This document shows positions 12,300 to 24,199 of a DNA stretch of 64,000 nucleotides, piece by piece. The position numbers and the translations under genes are program-made. Under the pieces are notes generated by a model that was not told the DNA's origin, ran no database searches, and saw only the letters and a program-made list of their open reading frames with translations. This DNA comes from Arctopsyche grandis (Eukaryota; Arthropoda; Insecta; Trichoptera; Hydropsychidae), in the NCBI RefSeq assembly GCF_051622035.1, contig NC_135360.1, forward strand, positions 7,864,001 through 7,928,000, written 5' to 3'. The first letter of the stretch is position 1; each line of letters opens with the position of its first letter.

Positions 12300-13530
12300 T
12301 ATTATTATAGCTCAAAGAAATTCTACGCTTAGTGAATAATTCGTATATTTAAAGGCTTAATAATATTATATGATATAAAATTACTATAGTGTAGAATTAA
12401 TTTTTGTGTATTTTTTACATATTAATTAATAATTAATTGTGTATATTTAATATACCTTTGCCTTAAATGTTTATCTTCTAAAATCTCCCTATACATAATT
12501 TGTTTGAAAAATTATCAGAACTGATATTTCTGTCAATATTTATAAATATTGTTATTTAAAAGTACACATGTATGTATATGAATGTATATATTTATAATAT
12601 ATTCCATACCTCATTTAAATGATATATAATAATTGTTATATACATATATTATAGATATAGATACATTTGTATGTATATAAAAAAATAACTACATATATTA
12701 TCTCGCCTTGTTCAATATGGCAATTTTAATATATAATATAATTATTTTTTTGTTATAATATAATGTGGCACGTTAGTATAAATCTTCTGGCAATTCGATC
12801 GATTCAAAGGATGTGTGGTAATTGAATGTACATATGTATGTATATATGTACAGTCTGCTTTTTGGTCAAAGTGGTAAATGATTAAAAACCAGTCGTTCAA
12901 ATCATCATAGTTAGTCACGTCAAAAGAAAAAAAAAGTATGTATTTGACTGAATTTATTCCTTTCAACGTACGAAATTTTTCCGCAAAAGTCCACTTCTAC
13001 TAATAAACACACTACTTATCCCGTCAAAACGTATTTTAGACTTCATACCGTAGAGGGTGGAGACGCGGGGGGCGGCTTTTATCAATCCCTCTTTATACGC
13101 GAGGCGTCCATTATGCGCGAATAATGCACGGCAAACCTTTGGCTGTGTTATTGTTAAAGCACCGTGCAATTTTTTGAGGATCTCTTTTTTCGGGACCCCC
13201 TAACTGCGCACATACGCGCTAGCGTTATTTTTCCCTTTCAGTTGATGGTGAAAAACGACCACCATTAGCGAAGATCTACCCCTAATGGTCACGTGAGGAG
13301 GAGGGTAGAGGAGGGACAGCAACAGGAAGAGGAATAGATAGCCGAGCAAGGGGATGCGATTATAAAAATATTAAATTGAATAGAGTACATATATCTAGTA
13401 CATATTTGAGGTATTATAAAAAAAAATACATACACATACATATGTATGTATGTGACTTATTAATTTAAAAAAATTCAGGATTATCACGTTCACATTCACT
13501 ATTCTCCTTTTTTGTTTTATTTTATATGTA
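12300..13530. other. Intergenic, no gene seen
   Basis: AT-rich to about 12960, then a short CpG-richer segment (13040-13330) without a recognisable protein. A TACATACATATGTATGTA palindrome is at 13433-13450. Confidence 0.4.
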
Positions 13531-14600
13531 AATAAAACTTGTTTTGAAGATAGCAGTACTGGACTTGTTTAATTGATACTTCTTCTTCTTGTTGCTATCA
13601 TCACTCTTGCGGTCGATGATAATGGTTATGCTTCTTCGAAACGTTGAATAGTATGTAATGTTGAATAGCAGAACCGGATTCTTCCATCTATTTAGTTTTA
13701 TAAAGAGTGTAAATAAAACTCTTTTTGAAGACAGCCGCTTTTTTGATTTTTTATTTGATTTTTTCTATTTTTCTTTTCATCAATCTTTTGATCGATGATG
13801 ATGGTAATGCTTTTTCTCTGATACAATGTTGAATAGCTGTGAAAAAATGTGTAATTGTGGTAATAATGACTCCTTTCTGTTGCTTTTACTTTCCTTTATT
13901 TGAAGAAATAGAAGAGGGACTGCCGGCTGGTGTTTGGTGATTGGCACATCACCTATTGAATGTTTAACTGATACTGATATATTAATTAATTGTGCACCGT
14001 CGGTAGCCCTCTATTTATACATTTGTACTAAATATTAGGTGGGGAGCGACCATAACAACATGAAGATTGTCCAAGCTGAAATCGGATTCTTCCATTCTAT
14101 TAATCTTCAGTTGTTGTATGTTATAGTATAAATAAAGCTCTTTTTGAAGATAGCAGCTTAGAACGGTTTTCTTTGTTTATTTATCTCTTGTTATCACTTT
14201 TGTGGTTGATGATAATGGTAATGCTTCTTAAATGTTTCTGTTATTCGCCAAATAAAACTCTTTTTGCAGATAGCAGCCTAGAAGTGTTTTATTTTGTTCT
14301 TTCTCTTCTTGATATCATCACTCTTGTAATCGATGATGATGATAATGCTTCTTCCCTGATACAATATTGAATAACAGAATGGCATACTTCCATCCTATTA
14401 ATTTTCAGTTTAGAACTGTAAATTAATAATTACAGCTTAGATCTGTTATATGTAATAGGTTCATCTTTTACTTTTCATCGTCGCTCCTGTGATCGATGAT
14501 GATGGTAATGCTCCTTCTCTGATCCAATATTAAATAGTAGATTGAGATTATTCCATTCTATTAATTTTCGGTTGCTATAGAGTGCCTATTTTTTCAGGTA
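13530..14600. repeat. Degenerate tandem array with AATAAAACTCTTTTTGAAGA units
   Basis: Units start with a word like AATAAAACTCTTTTTGAAGA near 13531, 13712, 14132 and 14252, with a decayed unit near 14415. Each continues through a pyrimidine-rich block, then CGATGATGATGGTAATGCTTCTTC, then TTCCATTCTATTAATTTTC. Unit lengths vary from about 120 to 190 bp, and about 200 bp of unrelated sequence interrupts the array around 13850-14050. No protein is encoded. Confidence 0.7.
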
Positions 14601-14642
14601 CTCATACTGTAGTTGCAACAACAACATAACCAGTAATCCAAT

Positions 14643-15402
14643 TTACCGGTCTACCGGTAAATGGTCCAAAAAGGTCAGTGAAAATATCTGGTTGATATTT
14701 TGATTTCGATTTTTAAAAATTTCCATTCGTCCATTTGAATTTATTTTAATAGCCGTTGATTCAGTGTTCATTAAATATTTTATTACCGGTACAAAATCTC
14801 CATTGCAACCTTTAAAAGTTGTCATTGAGATGATATAACTGCGTATGAAAATCTACCTATAAAAATTTCATTTTTTTCTTCGACTATCTTTATAAAATTT
14901 TATGTTTTGTATTCTTTTTTTTATGTAATCATTGAATACTGAACAATGTATCAACGAAGTTTCAACACAGAGACGCTTACATATATGTAGCTTGGAACCT
15001 TTAGATTAACATTCTACCTATAGTTTCTTGTAGAATCACGCCTCTGTCTCAAATTCACACATTCAAAAGCTGTTTATCTCATTTGATTTGTGTTTATTTG
15101 GAAACTAGCAAATGAGTAAAACTACGAATGAAAATGTATTTAAGAAAAAATACTGAATTACCGGTAAATATGTAGATTTGACGGTTAATTTGGACTCCCC
15201 TAGTTCCAACCTTTTGCAAGTTTAACTCAATCCACAGTCTGGAATTTTCTGAAGGATCGCTTTTTCCTTCGAATTTTAGGTTAACCCCCATCTCAAAAAT
15301 CACCACACTTTTATTCATCATCTTTTCCTGCAGCATTTTACCTATACATCGCGCGTACTCTGAATCAAACCGTTTCATTGGCTGGATCAGCTGTTTACAG
15401 AT
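14643..15402 (-). pseudogene. Decayed AIFM3-like FAD oxidoreductase fragment (tentative)
   Basis: Minus-strand frames at 15402-15094 read QPMKRFDSEYARCIGKMLQE then FEMGVNLKFEGKSD. At 14825-14643 they read IKINSNGRMEIFKN then INQIFS. The order and text resemble the NADH/FAD-binding region of apoptosis-inducing-factor-3-type oxidoreductases (P-F-R-x-G-xx-IG-MLQ-EK ... GV..FEGK ... IK.NSNG.IEVD...NI..IFA). That family works in mitochondrial or apoptotic redox chemistry. No Rieske domain or intact GxGxxG was seen and the pieces are out of register, so if the assignment holds this is a dead fragment. The match is by eye and moderate. Confidence 0.35.
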
Positions 15403-15771
15403 TGTTTTAGGCCGTGCTGCTGTATAGGAAAGGATTTAATTTATCTCTTTCAATGGAGAAATCTTTCATCTACTGCTTGCATTTCTGGAAACTAGAACCA
15501 TCTGTTTAGATTCAGAATCAAATTCAATTTTTTATGTACATTCTTCTCGGCAAAAATACGTATTTGTCAGACAAACTCTCGCTCTTTGAGTTTTGGGACA
15601 TCTTCTTGCATCAACCTTAGTATGCTAAAATCGTCCCCACAATTCAATAAATGGCACGTATACTCCCCACGAACCGATTAAATTACATGGTTTGGTCATT
15701 TCGGGTTATTTATTTATTTACTTTATGTTATGGAATTTTTGAGATTTATTTTCCTGTTAAGCAATGACAGT

Positions 15772-16576
15772 TTATTGTTCTTCAGATGTACTAGATGCGT
15801 TGTAATAATTTATAATTATGTTCACATCAAGATGACCTAGCACGATAATTTTCGTGATTTTGATAACGAAACTGCTATCATCTATCATATCACTCCATTC
15901 GATAATCAATATTCCTGTGACTCTCTTGAAGTAGAAGTCATCTTCTGTCATGATTGCTGAAAATTCGTCATCGTAGTTTGTGACAAGCTGCCGGAAAGTT
16001 ACGCAACACTCACAGTTCTCCCTGTGATTTTTGTCAGCGAACATCATCCATGTAACTATTACCCTAGCGATCCACATTTTCAGATCTCGGTTTCCAGTGC
16101 ATTTCAATCCATTTTTCCCTTTTCAAACAATCAATCTCGTCCATAACATCGCAGTCATATAGTTAAAGAACTCTTCACAAGCTAGTTCCCTATGGAGCTG
16201 TCTGACGTCTGGTTGATACTGATTAAATTATCTCTGCTGCCAGGGTTGGCAATTTGCTCAAATTTATGGCAAAGTTCTGCCTTGGATCTATTGGCAGGAC
16301 GATCACATCTACTCCGAACACGGCTTCTGAAATGATTGACTCAGTCCCCTGTGGCGTTAGCTTTTGAGGTCGGTCTACCATCTCTTCGGGTACGGGTTGG
16401 TCCGTTTTTGGTCCAATCCTTCCTTTAGGCGTTGTCTTCGGTACTGGGCGCAACTTCTGTCCGACTTTCGTCGGGTGGAAATTTTCTGATCTGCCCTTGT
16501 ACTTCGGTGTAATCTTATTTAAGTCGTCCTCACTGTATTTGTTTTCCAACATGGTTGATAGAGATTCACTTGTCAA
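15772..16576 (-). other. Two adjacent minus-strand open frames, unknown
   Basis: Frames 16576-16223 (117 codons; charged and proline-rich, with KLRPVPKTTPKGRIGPKTD) and 16107-15772 (111 codons) have more coding-like composition than neighbouring AT-rich ORFs. They lie on the same strand as the oxidoreductase-like fragment below them. I recognise no domain. They may be parts of one decayed gene or transposon. Confidence 0.3.
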
Positions 16577-16599
16577 TCAGGAAATCATAAGATATTTAT

Positions 16600-18500
16600 G
16601 TGTACCCCTCGTCCTAACATCCGATGGGACATTAACATATTTTTTTTTGTATTTTATACGAAAAAAACATCTATTCAGAATTTTGACTCGCGATTTTCTT
16701 CTTGGGTTCAAATTTATTAGTTAGAATTTTCTGATTTCTTATCTCAATTTGGCAGCTCTGGCGAATGCATTTGAGTGGTTTTGTTTTGTTTTTATTGATG
16801 AGTTTTAATTTTTATTTTTATTTATTTTTACTCATTTAAAATATACGAACGGATTAATCGCTACGATGGTCGTCATAGGAAATACAAACAGCACATCATA
16901 ATATAATATTTAGTACGACGACGTTTGATTTAATTTTAAATCTCTTACTTAATTTGTTTTTCCAAATTTCAATAAATTATTTTTTTTCTTTATATATGTG
17001 TAATTCAATCGGCCATCGTTTACGTTTTTTATATTCAGTTCCATATCTTTTCGATAGTTTTGTTGTAAATAACGGTTTGTTTTTTAAATTGATCGATAAG
17101 CAATCTCTTTGAATGTTTGGTTTGTGTGAGTACTGCACGTGATCGATATATCAAAATTTACATATATCCAAATACTTGACAGTTGAAGATCAGCCTCAAG
17201 ATATAATTTAGATGAGTATGAACATTTTGGAAACTAAACGATGCTTCTTTAAGCATGTCATACATACAATTTTTCATAATTGACATCAGCAAGTATCATT
17301 GTTGTGTCGTTTGCAAATGATCATCTGTTGAAGTCTGGATCGGATTTTAAGTTAAATTAAATAAAAAAATTAGCACACTCCCCAGTGGTGTTCCTCATGA
17401 AGTCCCAAGTCAATGGGTATCTCATGTTTATTTTTAAGATCCTATTTTTTGTACGTGTAAGTATGTATGTACATATTCCAGTTTCTTGGTTAATAGGTAT
17501 TATGTTCGCTTTTCATTTTCCTCATCAAATTTCAATTAATTTCAAGTTTGCTAGACTTTCTCTAATTTCTCGCCAATTGCGAAAATCATTGGAAGATGAC
17601 CTGAAGACTGGGATGTTCAGTTGGGGTATTCCGACTTTAGCTCTGATACATGCTCGTGTCATTAGGCCCAGAAAATAGAATCATTGTTGCAATACATTTT
17701 TGCAGAATTTGATCCGAAAACATTTTTTTCATTAAAGCTTACCGATTAGAACGTTAATCGTTTAAAACTTGTCTAAAAGCATATGCGAGTATTTTTATTT
17801 TCATATATCTGGCCGTCAGCCGTGCGTGTTCGTGCCAAATTTGCGCTTTTCACCTTTCGCAACCCCTGCGCAAAAACCACACAATATATAATATAAATAT
17901 ATATATTTAAATTTTCTGTGTAATTTATATTCATGCGATTGTGTGCGGGGGAGCGCGAAGTCGCGAGAGCAAAGCGGCAAATAATACCAGCCCAAAGATA
18001 AAATGAAATGAAAAAAAAATAAAACAATTTAACCGGTCGTCCAATGAATAACTTTCACGTCTTTTTACCCTTGTCATTCAAAACAAAGGGTGGCAAAATC
18101 AAAAAAAAAAAAAATCCTCGAGTGTATACTTGCAAAGGCCGGAGGGTAGGAATGGTGGTGGGGTCAAAAGTCAAACAACTAACTAATCCCAAGCCATTGT
18201 TGTGTCGTCTAACGTATACTCCGCCGCTTATTGTTATCTTATTTTTTGAAAATTCCTCGAAAATTTTTTGAATGCCTCTTTGTTATATTGCCTGCAATAC
18301 TAAAGGCGATGCATACTTATAATTCTTCTCATTTACACAACTGATTTTTTATATGACGTATGTAATAATTATTAATGTAGTCTGAAGAAAATTTCTGTGT
18401 ACAAAACCATTAGTTTGACTTGAAAAAATAAAATATCACAATTACTACCTAAGTAAAAATTATAATAAAAAGTCGTCCACGGTTGACTGATATTACAATG
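16600..18500. other. No gene seen
   Basis: AT-rich, with a few mixed-composition islands (17800-17980, 18100-18230). The ORFs are short and without family signatures. Confidence 0.4.
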
Positions 18501-18537
18501 ATACATTTCCTAAGCTTCTTCCTGGTGTCTTTTCTAG

Positions 18538-19070
18538 CTACAGGCTAAGTATTATAAAATTACATCTCAGGTTTACATAATAATATAATTTTCGTATTAA
18601 CAGTCTAAGTTCTAATACTATAGAAAGTACATATACATTCTGGATAATTTTGTTGACTTGTAGCGTCATCCTTTCACGGGCTGCATCGTCTAGTAGAAGT
18701 GACGATTCCGTCTGACTGCGCATCTTGGATAGAAATTCCTGCCCCTTGACAGTTCTGAATGTATCCTGGCGAGCCTGGTCGCGTTGGCGTTCTCGAAACG
18801 GTCTTTGGCCTCCTCTTGCACGACCCTTTCCACGTATAAAAGTGGGAGGGCGTTGAGGGGCGAAAGCCATTGGTAAAGAATTCTCTGGTTCCATAGTATA
18901 AAATACTTTAAAAACAGAGAAATTTCCCGGTAAGCCTGGGAAAATCTGAGTACATATACATATATAAAATTTAGCCGTTTGGTTTTTTTTTTATTAGGAT
19001 ATGTTTTCCTTTTTCTACTTGCTTTATTTTGTTCCATATCGCGTACCAGTTCATGTTTCAAATTCTGAAA
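18538..19070 (-). pseudogene. Unidentified coding-like fragment (R/G-rich), minus strand
   Basis: A frame read from 18894 down to 18538 has MEPENSLPMAFAPQRPPTF, then RGKGRARGGQRP (RG-rich), RERQRDQARQDTF and SSLLLDDAARERM. The next frame upstream (about 19056-18966), after an acceptor-like CTTTTTCAG, reads NLKHELVRDMEQNKASRKRK. The low-AT, charged composition is unlike the surrounding sequence and suggests real coding ancestry, for example an RNA-binding or nuclear protein tail. The two pieces are in different frames. I cannot name the parent gene. Confidence 0.35.
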
Positions 19071-19334
19071 AGAAAAACGCTTTAAAAGAGCATAAGATTT
19101 CAGATCATCTGAAATATCACGAGATTTGTACCTTAGAAAAATAATTTTGGATTCAACTTGTAATGCTCAATTTCTAAATTATCTATTTTGGTCAACTTAA
19201 AGCCCCATATACTTAAAAATTTGACCGCAGTATTGTTTATATATATATATTTTTTTTTAGTACAACGTATTTCAATACTATTTTTCCTTATTATTTAATA
19301 AGGGACTGCAAAATTTGGAATGAAACTATTCCCA

Positions 19335-19560
19335 TGTTCAATTTTTTTGTCTTCTTAATTCATCTCCATCTCCGGTTTACATATATAAAACGCATCAACT
19401 AGCTATGTACGAAGTTCAGATTTTTTTTGTCATACTATTCATGTCCATTTCCCGTCTATAAATACTATAAACTTATTGATGTACGCATTTCAATTTGTTT
19501 TCTCTTAATTCATCTCGTTCTCTGGTTTACAAATACTGAAGCGTATACTATTATCATATT
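19335..19560. repeat. Short degenerate tandem repeat (~80-100 bp units)
   Basis: Three units share TTAATTCATCTCCATCTCCGG / TCTATAAATACTATAAA-type text, at about 19355, 19435 and 19507. They are diverged and non-coding. Confidence 0.5.
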
Positions 19561-20204
19561 ATACAAGATATAAACGATTTTCTGAAACAGGTACAATTCG
19601 CTCCGCAGTCACTGTACAACGGCTATAAATTCGCACTGTGAATATTTTATTGTCGTTGATATGTATATACATATGTAGCTATTCTATGGCCGCAAGCTGT
19701 AGACAATTCAATATTAGAGAACGCACACCGAGCAACAGATACAATTGTAAGATATTGCAATACGATATTAGACTGTTGCATTTTTCAGTAGTATGTACAT
19801 ATGTATATACGATAATGTATAATGTAAAGAAAGAAAAAAAGTTATTTATTTTTTCTTTTGGGAATCGCCGCTTTCTAAACGTCCACGGGTTCTTATCAAC
19901 TTCATACACAAATATAAGAACTTTCTCTTATGAATAATGTATACAGTTATCGGGGGAGTTTTAAAGGAATCGCTCGTATAACGAACCAGAGGCGTCACAA
20001 ACACGTCTCCCCCCCCTTTTTCCGTATCTAAATATTTTATATTGGATCAAATTCGATAGGAAAGAAAGGAGGGGGTGGGGAAGTGTCGTTCAAAAAAAAT
20101 CATTGTACAATAGTGAAAATTTGTTGTTTTTAACGTTCTTACTATTTGGCGGGATGTGATTTTACTATTAAGGCATTGGTCCTTATTCCGCTGCTAATTG
20201 GTTG

Positions 20205-20680
20205 AGATTGTTCTCTGTAGTCATCGGAGTACAATTTGCAAAAAATGTGAAAAACCGGTACCAGTTTTTCACATTTTTTTTTCATCTTCATTTCATCTCC
20301 TCTGAGTTAGATTTTTTAATCTGCTTTACTATCCTGGGAAATGTTATCAATAATTTTAATTTCTTTTGCTTCTTGTCCACATTCTTCTGTGCATGGAACG
20401 TTTCTGTGTAGTTTCGCTTGTTCTGTGTGGTTATTGGAGTACAACTTGTGGCGGTCTGGATTCGACCCGGTAGCAGTTTTTTCAGATTTCTTTCTCATAT
20501 TCATTTCATCTCCTCTGAGTTAGATTTGTTAATCTGCTTTACTATCCAGGGAAATGTAATCGATCAATTTTATTTACTTTGCTCCTTGTCCACATTCTCC
20601 TGTGCATGGAACGTTTCTGTGTAATTTCGCTTGTTCTCTATAATCATCGGAGTACAACTTGCGGCGGTCTGGATTCGACT
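20205..20680. repeat. ~210-bp tandem repeat, about 2.2 copies
   Basis: The block from TGTAGTCATCGGAGTACAA (about 20214) through CATTTCATCTCCTCTGAGTT and GTGCATGGAACGTTTCTGTG recurs at about 20426 and starts again at about 20640. Frames across it give similar cysteine- and phenylalanine-rich peptides, an effect of the repeat rather than evidence of coding. Confidence 0.75.
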
Positions 20681-20689
20681 TTTTTGAAT

Positions 20690-21860
20690 TACCTATTTTT
20701 TTATGATCCTGTAAAAAATTACAGTATTTAAAAAATAAAAAAGTCACAGGACCTTTTATTTTCTTGTTTTGTCTTGTTCAAGTCTTGCTCCGAGTCTTCC
20801 AAAACACTTTTCAACTAGCATTTGCACTTGCATTTATGCTTGAGGGGCTTATGTCGTTGCACTTTTGGGCAATTGATGCTTTATTGAAGTTCGTTTTGAT
20901 GAAACGCGATTGCTTTCTACTTTTGATCTTTAGCGTTTATCCTCGATGAACGCACTTAGCAATTCATATCAATAATTTATTTCAATCACATCAACATAAT
21001 GTTTAATGTGCGCTGACCGTGATTATAATATTTTATAGCCTTTTCATTTGAACTGCGAATAATATAACAACATTAAAAAAAGCTGACCGTCAAATAAGCA
21101 TTAAAACGACACAGACATATAGATGAACATTTAAGATGCAATGTAACCTACATCCATATAATACCAACGTATCCTTACAGTTCTCCTCCGGACTTCTCAG
21201 CAACTTGCATCTCGTATCGCCGCCACTACAAATTTGAATAAACATGAGCAAACAAACGATGAGCTTCACCGATACGTTATTTTAGTAACTTCTTTGTACT
21301 TCAACAACGTGAATAATCAGTACTGTGCTATTCACGTTGACAAATATTCGACTTGAGATAATAATTTCTTAAATCTATTCATATTATTTCTTATGAAGTC
21401 AACACATTTTTGAGATATTATTCAATTTTCACTTTTCCATCTTAAAGAAGTGGTATTTCATTGTTAATCTTTATTTGTCGAAAATGATCAATTTTTTGAT
21501 CTAATTCTTACGACTATACAGTTTTTGATTACGTGTATTATATTTTCTTTTGTCTATATATGTACGTCGTATTTTAATACTTCAAGTATCTGCTTATTAT
21601 TATCTAGTGACAGATACATAAAATAATTATAAATTTAAGTAATTGTTGTGGTTTTTTTCAATACTCCAACATCATTTTTGTTGAGAAAAGCTCTCGTCAA
21701 GTCTCTTCGAATCTTTCTTCTCCGATTACAAATGAATATTGTACACTCATTATTATATTACAAGGTCAAACACTTAAACCAAACATTTCTTACCGTACCT
21801 TTGTGGTGATCATTGACTCGAATCGCTCTGGCATTTTCCAGTAACTGTAGAAAGAAGACT
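20690..21860. other. No gene seen
   Basis: AT-rich intergenic sequence with no recognisable protein, RNA or mobile-element boundary. Confidence 0.4.
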
Positions 21861-21867
21861 ATGGTGT

Positions 21868-21962
21868 TGAGGGATCTCTTCATTCGTTCTCTTCTCTAGA
21901 TCTCTTAATTCGTTCTCATCTCTAGATCTCTTCATTTGTTCTCTTCCCTAAATCTCTTCAAC
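21868..21962. repeat. ~30-bp tandem repeat, three copies
   Basis: AGATCTCTTCATTCGTTCTC-like units repeat three times with small changes (about 21877, 21899 and 21928). Confidence 0.65.
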
Positions 21963-22005
21963 TTTTACTATGCGACTTTGAGAAAGCCTCGCTTTAAGGG
22001 AGACC

Positions 22006-22296
22006 ATGAACGACGAGTTGGTGGTGAGCGGGGGGGGTAGGCTCGTTAAGGGGTGCGCGCGCCACAATTTCGCAACCTCCGGACTGTCCGTTGGGAAAAC
22101 GACGCGCTGTAAATCTGTTACTCGAGATGAAGTCGCTCAAGCACTGCTGATTCAAGGGCTGGTTCCAACCCCCCCGATATCAGAAATTGTGAACAACCCT
22201 CGGCGTACGCTCGTGTGTGCAATATTATATATACCTATGCATCTTGTGTACAGCATCTTGTGTACTCTCTTGTGTCGCAAGTTTGTCGAGTATTGA
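22006..22296 (+). other. Open frame of unknown status (96 codons)
   Basis: A plus-strand frame in an unusually GC-rich patch, containing RLVKGCARHNF and SVTRDEVAQALLIQGLVPTP. Composition differs sharply from the flanks, so it may be an exon or a fragment of a retroelement protein. No family is recognised and no flanking splice signals settle the question. Confidence 0.2.
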
Positions 22297-22689
22297 ATTA
22301 CAAAAGGCCGGCGTATGATACGTCGACCTCTTCGCTCGGGTCGTTGTCATAACTTAGGATGGCTTGGGTGGCGAAGACTGGTGCCGAGTATTCGGGTGAG
22401 TGTATTTAATTAGTCCGTTTTCGGTATATAGTTTTGTTGAATATTCCATTTGAATTGAAGGTTCGCGGTGCGCTCCTCGATTCAGTCGGATGATTTATTT
22501 AAGGGTTTCTAATATTACTGGTGTAATCTAAATTGGCCGTTTTCTGTCAGAATTCGACAGTTTTATTAGATTTTGGTGTATCTATGTAGCTCTGTACAAA
22601 GTTGGCGTTAACTTTTGCGATATATGTATGTATGTACATATTATACAAAAATGGTTTTTGTCTTGATTGTCGGTTCAATGTATAATACA

Positions 22690-23245
22690 TAGGCCTTCTC
22701 GAATTTTTTCGATTATTTTTCGAAGTAAAGGCTATGCTTTTTTTATCAGCTAAAAAAACTATGCTTTTTCAGAAGAGTATTGAAAAAAACTATGGTTTTT
22801 TTCAATACTTTTCTGAGAAATTAGCTAGATAATGACGGTTTTTCAGGAATTCGTGGTTTTTTTTAGCTTCTCCAATTTTGCCGTTATTTTTCAGAGTAAA
22901 AGTTATGAAATGATGCCTTTTGTAGGTGATGATTTTTGAATTTTCTGAGAATTTAGCTATAAAATGACGCTTTTCAACTGTCCGTAATATGTTTTCATAT
23001 ATAATTTTCACTATAATTTGTCCGAGTAAAAGAATAATATGACGGTTTTTAGCTATATTTAATGGTTTTTAGAGTTCTTCACTCATTTCTATTGTTTTTT
23101 TGAGAAATTATCTATAAAATGGTGTTTTTAGGCTGTGCGCGATTTTTTTTTGATTCTCTCCAATTTGTGACATTATTTTTCCAATTAAAAACTGTGAAAT
23201 GATGCTTTTTAGCTGCACATCACAGTTTTTGGATCTAAATCTAAA
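22690..23245. repeat. Degenerate GAGAAATTAGCTATAAAATGACG repeats
   Basis: Variants of a TGAGAAATTAGCTATAAAATGACG word recur near 22813, 22950, 23100 and 23180, each followed by a TTTTTCA/TTTTTAG run. It looks like an old satellite-like array. Confidence 0.5.
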
Positions 23246-23642
23246 TAAGTCTTTTAAAAGTTCATTTCCTTTCCTATATGTATATTTGTATAGGACAGAT
23301 AAATGATCAAATTTTTAAAACATTGAGCTATCTTTGGTTTTGATCACAGTTGAGCTTTTCTTTTAAATGGCAGCTTTTGAAAAATTAAATATAAATAAAT
23401 TATATTTAAATTATTATATGCATATTGTATATATTATAAAGGATAAACAGTATTAAGATTGGAAAACTTTTTACAGTGAAAAGTGCTATAATAATATTCA
23501 AGGGCTATTATTTCAGTTTGAGCAAAACTTATTTAAAAACTTTTTCCTCCAAATCACAGAAGCTATAGTTTTGTACGTATAAAAGTAGAAATTGAATTTT
23601 TACCAAATGATAAAAGGAAACAATTGGACTTTAATTAAAAAT

Positions 23643-24190
23643 AGTAATATAAAACCCAAATAAGCGACACGTGTTAAATACAACATAATACTTAAAATTC
23701 CTTTGAATATTTGTCTAAAATATGATATGTAGTTACGTTATGCTTATATCATAATTTAGATGCACTTTTGTTTGTAGAAGTGTTTGTTTTTTGGATTTTA
23801 TTTGGTAAAAATAATATAAAACCCAAATAAACGACACATGTTAAATACAACATAATACTTGAAATTCCATTAAATATTTACCTAAAAATTTATATATACA
23901 TACAAAGGTGCGTTACGGTCATATCATAATTTAGATGCACTTTTGTTTGTAGAAGTGTTTGTTTTCTGGATTTTATTTGGTAAAAATAATATAAAACCCA
24001 AATAAACGACACATGTTAAATACAACATGATAAATGAAATTCCTTTGAATATTAGTATTTGTATTTCAGATGAAGTAAATAGTAATTATTGAAATTACAT
24101 TAATTATTTTTTTAAAACATAAGATATACATACATAGGTGCGTTACGGTTATATTATAATTTAGATGTACTTTTGTAGAAGTGTTCCTTC
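23643..24190. repeat. ~170-bp tandem repeat, about three copies
   Basis: The word TAATATAAAACCCAAATAA begins at 23645, 23812 and 23987 (spacing 167 and 175). Each unit continues with CGACACATGTTAAATACAAC and TTTAGATGCACTTTTGTTTG. The third unit is altered after about 24050. Confidence 0.8.
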
Positions 24191-24199
24191 TAATACACA

